Positions 23,800 through 33,260 of a DNA stretch of 64,000 bases are shown in pieces. The notes beneath the pieces are model-generated. The model ran no database searches. It was given only the letters and a program-made list of their open reading frames with translations, and had not been told where the DNA came from. The translations under genes were made by a program, and so were the position numbers. The DNA comes from Siphonodentalium dalli. Its lineage: Eukaryota > Mollusca > Scaphopoda > Gadilida > Siphonodentaliidae. Where the stretch lies: positions 58,488,025 through 58,552,024 of the forward strand of contig CP136068.1 in NCBI GenBank assembly GCA_032622095.1, given 5' to 3'. How positions within the stretch are numbered: the stretch's first letter is position 1; each line of letters begins with the position of its first letter.

Positions 23800-25085
23800 T
23801 GACTAATTAAGGGCCATAACTCCATCAAATTTTATCGGCCCAGGCTGGTTTTCGAACTCGTCCGAAATATTCTTGGCAAGTATGTCTATTCCAAATTTTA
23901 AACAAATCGGAGGACGTTTGTTGAAGTTATCGCGCTAACGAGCTAAAAATTCACGAAAAATGACTAATTAAGGGCCATAACTCGATCAAATTTTATCGGA
24001 CCAGGCCGGTTTTCGAAATCGTCCGAGATATTCTTGGGAGACACCTATATACCAAATTTCAATCAAATCGGATAACGTTTGTTGAAGTTATCGCGCTAAC
24101 AAGCTGAAAATTCGTGAAAATGACTAATTAAGGGCCATAACTCTATAAAATTTTATCGGACCTGGCCGGTTTTCGAACTCGACCGAGATATTCTTGGGAG
24201 ACACATATATATACCAAATTTCAATCAAATGGGATAACGTTTGTTGAAGTTATCGCGCTAACGAGCTGAAAATTCGTGAAAAATGACTAATTAAGGGCCA
24301 TAACTCTATCAAATTTTATCGGACGAGGCCGGTTTTCGAACTCATCCGAGATATTCTTGGGAGACACCTATATACCAAATTTCAATCAAATCGGATAACG
24401 TTTGTTGAAGTTATCGCGCTAACGAGCTGAAAATTCATGAAAAATGACTAATTAAGGGCCATAACTCTATCAAATTTTATCGGACGAGGCCGGTTTTCGA
24501 ACTCATCCGAGATGGGAGACACCTATATACCAAATTTCAATCAAATCGGATAACGTTTGTTGAAGTTATCGCGCTAACGAGCTGAAAATTCGTGAAAAAT
24601 GACTAATTAAGGGCCATAACTCTATCAAATTTTATCGGACGAGGCCGGTTTTCGAACTCATCCGAGATATTCTTGGGAGACACCTATATACCAAATTTCA
24701 ATCAAATCGGATAACGTTTGTTGAAGTTATCGCGCTAACGAGCTGAAAATTCGTGAAAAATGACTAATGAAGGGCCATAACTCTATCAAATTTTATCGGA
24801 CGAGGCCGGTTTTCGAACTCATCCGAGATATTCTTGGGAGACACCTATATACCAAATTTCAATCAAATCGGATAATGTTTGTTGAAGTTATCGCGCTAAC
24901 GAGCTGAAAATTCGTGAAAAATGACTAATTAAGGGCCATAACTCTATCAAATTTTATCGGACCAGGCCGGTTTTCGAACTCATCCGAGATATTCTTGGGA
25001 GACACCTATATACCAAATTTCAATCAAATCGGATAACGTTTGTTGAAGTTATCGCGCTAACGAGCTGAAAATTCAAAGGGCCATA
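23800..25085. repeat. Tandem array of eight units of about 160 bp plus a partial
   Basis: AGGGCCATAACTC recurs near 23810, 23971, 24130, 24295, 24456, 24610, 24771, 24931 and 25078. Each unit continues TTTTATCGGACGAGGCCGG, then TATACCAAATTTCAATCAAA and GTTGAAGTTATCGCGCTAAC. The inner units are nearly identical, which points to recent unequal exchange or correction. The unit near 24500 lacks eight bases of ATATTCTTGG. All frames are closed, so it is not coding. Confidence 0.95.
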
Positions 25086-25187
25086 ACTCTGTAATAAATG
25101 TGCGGACGAACCCGATTTTCTGTCTGCAGCTTAAGAGCATGGATATGTACTCACACACCAATAAACGGTTGAGTTATAAGCAAAACA

Positions 25188-25215
25188 CGCCGCCCGCCCG
25201 CCCGCCCGCCGCCCC
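25188..25215. repeat. CGCC-type simple repeat
   Basis: A CCGCCCGCCCG run followed by GCCGCC, just beyond the last partial unit of the tandem array. Confidence 0.8.
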
Positions 25216-25639
25216 TCATCAAACTATAAGTCGAGTTTTGGAAAAAAACTCGACTAAAAATAGCGTCAATCGTAGAAACAGAACCACCAAAAAATAAAAA
25301 CAAGAAAAGAAAAAAGCTAAAAGCAACCAGCAAAAGCTAAACGACTCCACCTCACTTTGCCTAACAGTCAGTGTCCGCATCAACAGCCACAAGTCTCATC
25401 ACCAGCCAGAGTTTTGACAACTGCCATTCTCAACAAAACAATACAAGAAAGGGTGAAGGGAATTGCATAATGCGTTCCGACCATCCTACACGGCCTGCGG
25501 CCGGAAACTACCCAACAACAAGAAGGCATGATGTAATTACATCATCACACTTCCGGTCACTTGGGGGATGGACATGCCAGCGAGAGCTCTTCGCTAATCC
25601 CTGAGTGGCCGTCGATTTTTTTGTCGGGCTTGGCTGAAC

Positions 25640-26410
25640 ATGGATAATTTAATCCCCAGCCAAGTCCGCAGCGTGCTGAGCGGCTTCCAGTCTACCCATT
25701 GTATTAGCTGGTCAATCCATGCTAATACGGGTAGACTGGACGTGGTACTGAAGTTCCAGGTCACTCCGGTAGAACCCTCTACCGGCCGTGGCCTGGATGG
25801 ACCGACGGGGGCTGCCGGGACCACACAGAAAAAGAAGAGAAAGACCCCTTCACGACGCCGAAGAGATGCTATCAGGAGGGCCGACTGGAAACGGGGAACT
25901 GAGAGACGCCCAGTTCCCTCCCACTTGGCCTCCGATCAGCCTGCTGCAGATACCACCATCAGCAGGAGCAGGGACGCCGAAGTCATCCCGGAGGTCCCTG
26001 CCGTTGGCGAGGACAGCGGCACTAGGAGCACCGACGTCATCCCGGAGGCTCCTGCCGCTGTCTTCGACGTGGAGATGGAAACGCCACCTAGCCAGACTCC
26101 ACCAGGGGCGGAAAACAACACCTCCGCCCCTGCGACGCCGAGATACGAAGAGAGGCCGGCGATGCCAGAAAACACCAAACAGATAGAGAAGGAGCGACTT
26201 CGTATCAAGACAGCCATAATGAAACACTACTCAGCAGGAAAGACATACCATCTCAGCAACTATGAATTCTTCCTGCTGAGGGATCGCCAGGTGTTCAGAG
26301 GGCCAAACCAACACGAGCGAACACCTGGGATCATTAATATCTTCAAAAAACAGAGACAGATCCGGATCGACTGTTCCAAACAGCCACCACCACAAGAAAA
26401 AAGAAATTAG
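25640..26410 (+). CDS. Unrecognised basic/proline-rich protein family, copy C (intact, 256 aa)
   Basis: This intact reference copy is one open frame from ATG 25640 to TAG 26410. Residues 1-45 form the shared N-terminal domain (MDNLIPSQVRSVLSG..., CISWSIHA, LDVVLKFQ). Residues 65-85 are the basic motif KTPSRRRRDAIRRADWKRG, likely nucleic-acid-binding or nuclear-targeting. The middle is an acidic/proline linker with two VIPE(V/A)PA repeats. The C-terminus is unlike copies A and B: a basic region (KERLRIKTAIMKHY), then NYEFFLLRDRQVFRG and IINIFKKQRQIRI. It is followed within 70 bp by the hairpin tail shared with copy A. No introns, no known enzyme motif. It could be a mobile-element ORF1 or a small host family copied by reverse transcription. 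Confidence 0.65.
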   Translation: MDNLIPSQVRSVLSGFQSTHCISWSIHANTGRLDVVLKFQVTPVEPSTGRGLDGPTGAAGTTQKKKRKTPSRRRRDAIRRADWKRGTERRPVPSHLASDQPAADTTISRSRDAEVIPEVPAVGEDSGTRSTDVIPEAPAAVFDVEMETPPSQTPPGAENNTSAPATPRYEERPAMPENTKQIEKERLRIKTAIMKHYSAGKTYHLSNYEFFLLRDRQVFRGPNQHERTPGIINIFKKQRQIRIDCSKQPPPQEKRN

Positions 26411-26485
26411 TGACAAAGAAAAAAATTCAGAATGCTATTTTGTTTTGTTTACTTGTTTGTTTGATTCATTAAAGCTAAAAAATGA

Positions 26486-26547
26486 GGGGTTAAGGAAAGG
26501 GCCTCTTGGCCCTTTCGAAGATCCCGGGGTTAGCCCCCCAAATCACA
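26486..26547 (+). repeat. Hairpin-bearing 3' tail, copy C
   Basis: AAAGGGCC-TCTT-GGCCCTTT is a perfect 8-bp stem with a four-base loop. It is followed by CCCGGGGTTAGCCCC, a second short stem. It matches the tail of copy A in the opposite orientation. An ATTAAAG signal lies just upstream at about 26468. Confidence 0.75.
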
Positions 26548-26559
26548 TTCCCTGCAAGA

Positions 26560-27480
26560 AGACAGTCGGTTTTTGGGTAACATGAGGAGTGCAGCTGAGA
26601 CTATTATAATGGATTCATGGAACTACAAATCAAAGTTAAGCTATATATATGTTCTTTATTTATTATATGTTTATGACCTTAGCCCTATGATCATGATTTA
26701 ATTTCTACATGGCAAATTTTATGTTAGTGCTAATTTCAGGTTCACATGTCGAAACATAACAATATGTATCTTATAACCAATGGGAGATTTTTATGTCATC
26801 ATGTCGTCAATTCAATTGAGTCAATCTTATTTCAATGTTTATGAATTAATTATCCATCCAGATTATGTATGATTCAACAAGGATGATTAGATAAATATTC
26901 CTACACAAAGGATAGTTATGGAACCAAGTACATGCTCCAATTCTCAATAGTATTCTTTCCAGATGATTCATAAGATAGAACCATAATTCTAGCCTTTTAG
27001 GCGGTGTCAAGTATTAGTTCTAAGTAACTAATTATAGCCACATATGGCGGTGTTAAATAGTAATTCAATTCATTATTTCTAGCCTTTAATGGCGGTGTTA
27101 ACAATTTACTTCATTTCAATAAATCTATCACCAAAGCTGGTGTTAATGATTATAATACATTCATATATGCGATGCCCAGTTTCAGTTGACATGTGTAACA
27201 TAATCTGGTGACTTCACAACAATTCATAAATATCAGAATGTTCATATTTCATATATAATACCTACAGGGTAGGATACATAACTCTTCTGTAACTTCAATT
27301 GTCTACATATCATTCATATTCTATTGATTCCTTACTCAAATAGGTTTAACATGTTCATAGCATCTATTCATCTGCATCAGGGTATGTCTTGTACAAAATT
27401 ATAATATAGAAGTAGATCCCAAACAGATGTTGTATTTGTTACTTGCTAATGAACCCCGGGCCTCTCGTAATTTACTAAAG
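26560..27480. other. Intron, no gene; degenerate short tandem field
   Basis: AT-rich. Between about 26990 and 27150, three or four diverged units of roughly 60 bp carry TAGCCTTT...GGCGGTGTTAA. Nothing else was recognised. Confidence 0.5.
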
Positions 27481-27549
27481 CTCTATTGCTAATTCCCCCC
27501 AATTTATAAATCAACAATCCAAATTGCTATATAGAGCAAATTCGAGTTC

Positions 27550-27760
27550 GTGATAGAGTGATAAGGAATGCAGAATGTTTTAGTGATGCAAAGAGTAAAA
27601 TCCAAGATGGCTGACAGAGTGATCCTAAACATGCCTGTAAATTTTTAAAACAGTTCTCCAATAAATGTCGGCTGCAGGGTGTGCCGATGGATTCAAATGT
27701 GAAATCCAAGATGGCTTTATTAATAGCTTGGGGGACGGACCTGGGAGGATTTGAAAGGGC
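27550..27760. repeat. AAATCCAAGATGGC module copy
   Basis: Contains GATGCAAAGAGTAAAATCC, CAATAAATGTCGGCTGCAGG and GATGGATTCAAATGTGAAAT, shared with 6000-6280, 20596-20720, 58400-58600 and 59540-59590. It is uninterrupted and so serves as the empty-site reference for the element at 6284-20591. Confidence 0.65.
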
Positions 27761-28379
27761 ATGAAGTCCTTTCCCTCAACCCACATTGAAAATTTTGTAC
27801 GGGTTTTGCAAATTATAAACATAAATAAATCAATAATCTATAAAACATGAACAATAAATTTTGTCAAGCGACTTCTTCTTTGGTTTTTTTACGATTTTCT
27901 TCTTTCGATGTTAGAAGGTGCAGTTGTTGTTGTTGCTGTTTTTGGAATCTCATATAGCCTTGATGTGTTTAACATCTACAGTTGTGGAGGGATAGTGTTA
28001 TGTCCATCTCCATATCCATGGCACCAGCAGTAGAATGGTGGTCTTGATCTCATGTAGTCAGTCAAGTCACTTACGTACAGGGTGCTCAACAATTTCTTGA
28101 AAAAGGGACCACATGCTCAAATCTACTTTCAGTATTTGGAGCTACGCATTCGTAAATACGTCAATACGTTTATGCCTTATGACACAATCATCAACTGGAA
28201 TGAATGTATTATTGATTTTGTTCATTTGTTTTCTCCATGTTTTCTCTGTATGTCTCCTCTCTTGTGTGTATGTTGGCGACTACAATGTTTTTCCTTATAG
28301 AGTCAAGGCATCTCATACTGAATTTTGAGCTGTATACAATGTATTATTTCCGTTGGCGCGAGTGTCCACCTATTCATAT

Positions 28380-28705
28380 TCATGATTACAATTAAGATAT
28401 TATCTCTGAACTGCCGTGGACTAAACCAATCAGAAAATCGTTGTGATGTGTTCCGCCATTTACATTCATTAAATGGTTGCTTTATACTGTTTCCAAGACA
28501 CACACTTCACAAGATCAATGGAAAGATGCATAGAAGCTGAATGGGGGCTACAAAACTATCATGGGAAATAATTTTGAATTCAAACTGCATCAAGTCCAGC
28601 AAATCCAAGTGGAAATATCTTATCACTATAAAAAATCTTAGATTAAGTCTGGTCAATCTATATGGCCCAAATGAGGATAACCCTGGCTTCTACTCTAACT
28701 TGAAA
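28380..28705 (+). pseudogene. Tx1/L1-like LINE endonuclease fragment
   Basis: The text starts ITIKILSLNCRGLNQSENR and DVFRHLHSL, the start of an L1/Tx1 APE endonuclease. It continues in shifted frames with QDTH-like, EWG-like and IYGPNEDNP motifs, and stops at a junction with an unrelated repeat at 28706. Several frameshifts and stops make it a dead 3'-truncated fragment. It is a separate relic from the LINE at 33261. Confidence 0.7.
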
Positions 28706-29020
28706 CAAGACAGTCAATAACTGTGGGGTCGCTCACCAGATTGTAAAGACTGAGAAGACTGGGACTCAGATGACTACAACAGTCAGTACATTGACAAAAT
28801 CACTTAAGACAAATAGGTCTAAACATGGACATAGCTGGAGGTTCTCAGATGAGCAGGGCTCTTCATCTTGAAATTTATAAATGCACACCACTGACAAATC
28901 TCCAACCCCTTACCCTTTTTAAACAAGACACCAGACCACAGTACTAAGTTCACAAAATTTCTTTTGAACATCCCTCTTTTACAACTGGTACCAGTACTTC
29001 AAGCTCTCAAACTTTTGAAT
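28706..29020. repeat. Dispersed repeat, uninterrupted copy
   Basis: Matches the two halves at 551-673 and 5311-5520 around the transposon. It gives the empty site for that insertion near 28780. Confidence 0.6.
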
Positions 29021-29399
29021 ATTTCCAATCTGACATCCCCCATAAAGTTAAAATTTGTGGAGGGCCTCCATCTTTTTGGGATGGAGGTATAAAAATACTA
29101 ACTTTTAATGAATTCAATGGCCAAAGTATGAAGAATTGATCACGCTAACAGCATAATATGATTGCCTGCATCAAACACTCCATGAAACAAGACACTGCAC
29201 CGAAATTCGCCATAAAACATCTTAATTTCAATTTGCATATTCCCGAGAGAATCTTTCTACACACAGCAATTCTGAACTCATCCCAAAAGCTTCTATATAT
29301 CTTACAGACGGCATTGAATGAAATAAATTCTATATTCTTTTCTTTTCTTTTATAACAAAAGTTCAATTTCTAAGTAAAACTTGAGCGGACATTATGGTG

Positions 29400-29465
29400 A
29401 TCTAACAAGAGGCCGATCACGATCGGCAGATGTTTAACCCATACCTTGGCGATAACGATTGGCTA
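29400..29465. repeat. Palindrome-headed dispersed motif
   Basis: ACAAGAGGCCGATCACGATC, then GGCAGATGTTTAACCCAT. GCCGATCACGATCGGC is a self-complementary core. A second copy lies at about 52776-52840 (GCTGATCATGATCAGC), with compensating changes in both arms. Confidence 0.7.
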
Positions 29466-29757
29466 TTTTAATAAATTCTTACACCAACCTTTTCACGAGT
29501 GCAAAAGTTTCAATAATTGACACCTTACTATTTAAGGTCACAAGTGGAATCAGACTTATTGGGCACCTTGCTCACATAAATACAATAGGAACACTGATGT
29601 GGCATTCCATTTCAACCTATTAAGTCACACAGATATGTCATATAGAGTGATAAAAGCTAATTAAGCTCAATCCATAGTCAGAGAGAAGCACCATAGCAGT
29701 TAAAGACAAAATAGTTATTTATCTGCTTATTACACTGGAATATGAAACATAACATAT

Positions 29758-31167
29758 CGTGGGTTGAGAGCAAGAACCCGCCATCAGCAATTTTTTTCTA
29801 AAATCACTTTTTTGCATTTTTGACATTATTTAGTTGATATCTAGGATATGTGAAAATATTAACATGAAATGCCGCCCACAAGGGGTCAAACTGTGATGCA
29901 CCAACCAGCCAAGTGAAAATATCATAAAAAACGGGAGCATAAAGCTGCCATCTGCCTGGCTCAGATGGCGGGTACTTGCTAAAGTAAATATATTAACTCA
30001 GAGTCATTCTGATAACCGAGTTGTGAAAGTCATCTGTATCACATTATCCTTATGATGTGATAAGATGCTGCAATAACCCCCACAGTTAGATACTGCTATA
30101 ATAAATTAGATTTTAAAATAAAAGTTTTGGTTTCCGCAATCCCACTATATAAATTGTTAACTTAATCAAGGAGTGTATCAGATTAATAAAAGATAAAATC
30201 AAATTCCTAAATATGTTGGCTGTTGGCATTTTGTTGGTTCTCTTTCACAAAATAACATTATTTTTTCTGAAAATAACTATATGCCAAAGCTATGGATTAT
30301 AACGATGATTGGATGGACACCACAATTATTGATCTTAATTGGAATCGGGATATTTATTAGTGAACGTTGTGCATTTACTGTATTATAATGCTATCCTTTG
30401 ATGCCAATTTAGATTATGTTTGTTTGTATAATTAGCCGTGATATTCTTGTAGTGTTGCCATGTTCAGTGATTGATTAGTGAGTAGTTTGACATTAAATTA
30501 TTCACAACAAAAACTCAACAAACATGCAATGATTGCAACCAACAAATTTAATATCAATTCTGTTTATAATAATTAATTTAATAAAATGCCAGTGAACCCT
30601 CTATTGTACGTTTCACTATTTTTGTCATTCAATAGAAAACACGAAATTAATTCCAATTTCTCACTTTAACCAAACTTCATTTAAGCAAACTTATTTGGTA
30701 TATAATTCATTAAATTTTTAATTAAATATGCTCACACATGTTCACATACAACAATGTTGTTGAAAGAACAAATAATTTAATTCCGAAGGTGCTAAATCCA
30801 CCACCACATAGCAAAGACAGCAAAAGATGTCTTAACAGCAGTTAAATTTCCATAGAGGCATTTCACACATCTCCGGGAGCAACAGGCTGCCATTTGGCAG
30901 TTAGCGGTTTATCACTGCTACATTAACAGAGCCATGTGAGAACACAAATGCGCCATCTGTATAAATTAGCTAATTATGGCCAATTATCAAGTCATACATG
31001 TGTTCAAAATTTAGCATCTAATAGCACTTCTCAATCTGTGTTTGATGTGTGTCTATCATTTATTTAACGGCATGATACAATAAAGATATATACAAATGAA
31101 ACTTTAAATTGGCTTTATCTCCATTTTATAAAATATGTAGATGGTGGGTTGTTGCACTCAACCCACG
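29758..31167. mobile_element. TIR element of 1.4 kb, ATAT flanks
   Basis: CGTGGGTTGAG-GCAA-AACCC-CCATC at 29758 is mirrored at 31167 over about 28 bp with few mismatches. ATAT lies on both sides, though its symmetry makes the true duplication (TA or ATAT) uncertain. The interior is AT-rich and non-coding. Similar GGGAGC...CTGCCAT segments near 29932 and 30870 repeat within it. Confidence 0.7.
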
Positions 31168-31199
31168 ATATTATGTTTTTTTTTAATATTGTTATTTTT

Positions 31200-32080
31200 T
31201 TAATTATGTTTTGTGTTAGCTGCATATCAAAAATTCTTGGGATCATTTAGATGGGTCAAAAGAGTTAATAGTCCCGATTCAAAAACTAATCAATACCCGA
31301 ACAACTATACAAGTGAGGGATGTATAGACCTGGATATAAAATGATTGATAATGATTGGATATAAAATGTTTTTATGCAGAATTTTCAGATAGCTAGAGGT
31401 AGTATATGAGATTGGTCAGATTGAAAATATTAGATTCATTACATTGGATAGCATACTGTATGACTATGGAATGGGGTGGGTTATTTTCTTCTAAGCTGAT
31501 CATTGGAAAGATATAATGTATGTAAACAGCGGAAATATAATTGAAGTTATGGTTAATATATTATCAAAACCATTCAATCGATACCAAAATTTATACAGGT
31601 GAAGAATGTGTCATCATTAACATTGATGCAATTATTTATAATTATAGTGATCGAGTGAAAAATATTTAGTTATCACATTGTGTCAACAAGATTGGTGGAG
31701 GATGTTAATATTTTTGAGCAAATAAACCAAATGACCCTCACTATGTAGGTTAGGGGTGTGTTATCATAAACTATGCCAAGAACTATAAACATAATCAATG
31801 GAAATATTTGAGTCATGAAATTGGATAGAATGGGGTTAATCTTACCCAAACTAATGAACTGATAAACACAAAAACTCTATAAAAAGCATGTCATTGGATT
31901 TAGAAACCCATACAATAAGTCAGTCTCTAATGTCATGAACCTGTTTCAACAAAGGGGTTAACTTAATTTTGTACAGAACACAGAATAGACCAGAGAGTCA
32001 TCAATCATGGTTTTGACAATTTTTTAGAGATGCTAGCCCACTGTGTGTGATAGTCTGAGAGTCAGGAGAGAGATTTTATT
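31200..32080. repeat. Degenerate CGATACCAAAA / GGTGA(A/G)G-GTGT modules
   Basis: Diverged copies of the module seen cleanly at 41221-41450. Examples are the GAACAACTATACAAGTGAGG part near 31298 and CAATCGATACCAAAATTTAT near 31575. No coding region was seen. Confidence 0.45.
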
Positions 32081-32112
32081 AGTGTTGAGAGATTTGTTTG
32101 GTCAGGTGTTCT

Positions 32113-32195
32113 GGTTCAACAAATGAGACTCCATACGGGAGAGAACCCCTATCACTGTGATATGTGTCTTAAAGAGATTTGACTCTGTGAGCCAT
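32113..32195 (+). pseudogene. C2H2 zinc-finger relic
   Basis: MRLHTGENPYHCDMCLK shows the classic H-TGE-PY-C-x2-C linker of tandem C2H2 fingers. It is followed by a stop and a likely frameshift. The upstream text (FSVERFVWSGVLVQQ) fits a finger helix. Only about one and a half fingers remain, without splice context, so this is a dead fragment. Confidence 0.6.
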
Positions 32196-32319
32196 GGTAT
32201 TTTTATCTAATGCTAAACAAAACTCATTTCCCATAATACACTGGCTTTGTAATAAGATCTCCTCTTCTAAGCTCACAGTGCCTGCAGGCATTAATTAGAT
32301 TATCAGTTACTTGAATTTT

Positions 32320-32500
32320 AAATGGCCATAACTCTGTTAAAATATACCGGATCAAACTCAAATTTGAACCTGTATTTTGGGGTGAGGACCATATGTACCA
32401 AATTTGGTGCTGATCAGATGCAAAATATTTAAGTCAACACAGCTTGGATGAATTCTATTTAAAAATAAGAGCAGAAAGGGTTAACTAAACGATACCAAAA
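32320..32500. repeat. GGCCATAACTC...ACCAAATTTGG module
   Basis: ATGGCCATAACTCTGTTAAA, then TGTACCAAATTTGGTGCTGA. A diverged relative of the modules at 54090-54260, 57180-57280 and the tandem array at 23800. Confidence 0.6.
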
Positions 32501-32702
32501 ACCATACATATAAAGAACGCAGGGTTCGCGCTGGCCCAAAATTCCCAGGTGCCAACGCTGTTGCCAATTGCATTATTTTTAGAGCCACTTTATACTTTCT
32601 GTTGCCACTTTTTTCCGACCAATATTTTTTGGTGCCATTTTTGAATTTGGTTCAACAAACAAGCAAATTACCTATTATATGCATATATTTATTTATTTGT
32701 AT

Positions 32703-33037
32703 GTTTACATGTTGTATACATTCGCAGCACGGCATGTAGAACAGAACATAACATTGTTGTCTCCATCGAATGATAGCTATTCACGAGATATTTTCCACTC
32801 ATTTCGGAATTTTCGTTTTGGTGAACTTGCAACTTTTTGTGGCGTTCTCGTGACATTGGACACTAGTATGTTGCTCGGTTTAGGTGGTGTAGCACACATC
32901 GATGTTAAATCAACCACTGTATTTGGACTATCGGTAATGTCTGAATGTCCGAAGAAATCAGTAATTTTCTTCATTTTAGAAGGATGTTGCGTGTCTGATG
33001 CATTGTTGCTGAAATCTAACTTGCGCTTACGATTCAT
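32703..33037 (-). pseudogene. TTF-type zinc-finger protein N-terminus (stop inside)
   Basis: Starts MNRKRKLDF at 33037. SKMKKITDFFG near residue 20 is a PIP-box-like short motif common at the N-terminus of such proteins. Then SPKRKFRNEW is reached and a TAG at 32777-32779. The same frame continues LSFDGDNNVMFCSTCRAA, the start of a TTF zinc finger (C-x2-C), before closing at about 32703. The lesion and missing C-terminus mark a relic. The family is typically found in hAT-like elements and domesticated relatives such as ZNF862/KIAA1586. Confidence 0.6.
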
Positions 33038-33260
33038 ATTTGCCGTATGTCACAATTTGTGAAAGCTGAGTTACGAATGACATATTTATGATAATTTATC
33101 TAACACCTACTATCAATACACAGCTTCCTAACGATGTAGACTTCAGGAAGACCTCTGTTTGGCTAATGTTTGTCAAATTGGAGTCAATAGACGTACTTAG
33201 TGATAGTATCGAGTAGAAATTCAAAACCCTTTCACCACAGCGATAAAATAAGTCGATCTG

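Noticed and set aside
23800-25085. CRISPR-like array
   Set aside because: Units of about 160 bp are head-to-tail without unique spacers, in an animal genome.
33200-33260. First 20 codons of the frame at 33200 as LINE protein
   Set aside because: They lie upstream of the LINE boundary set by the 16-bp duplication and belong to the host element.
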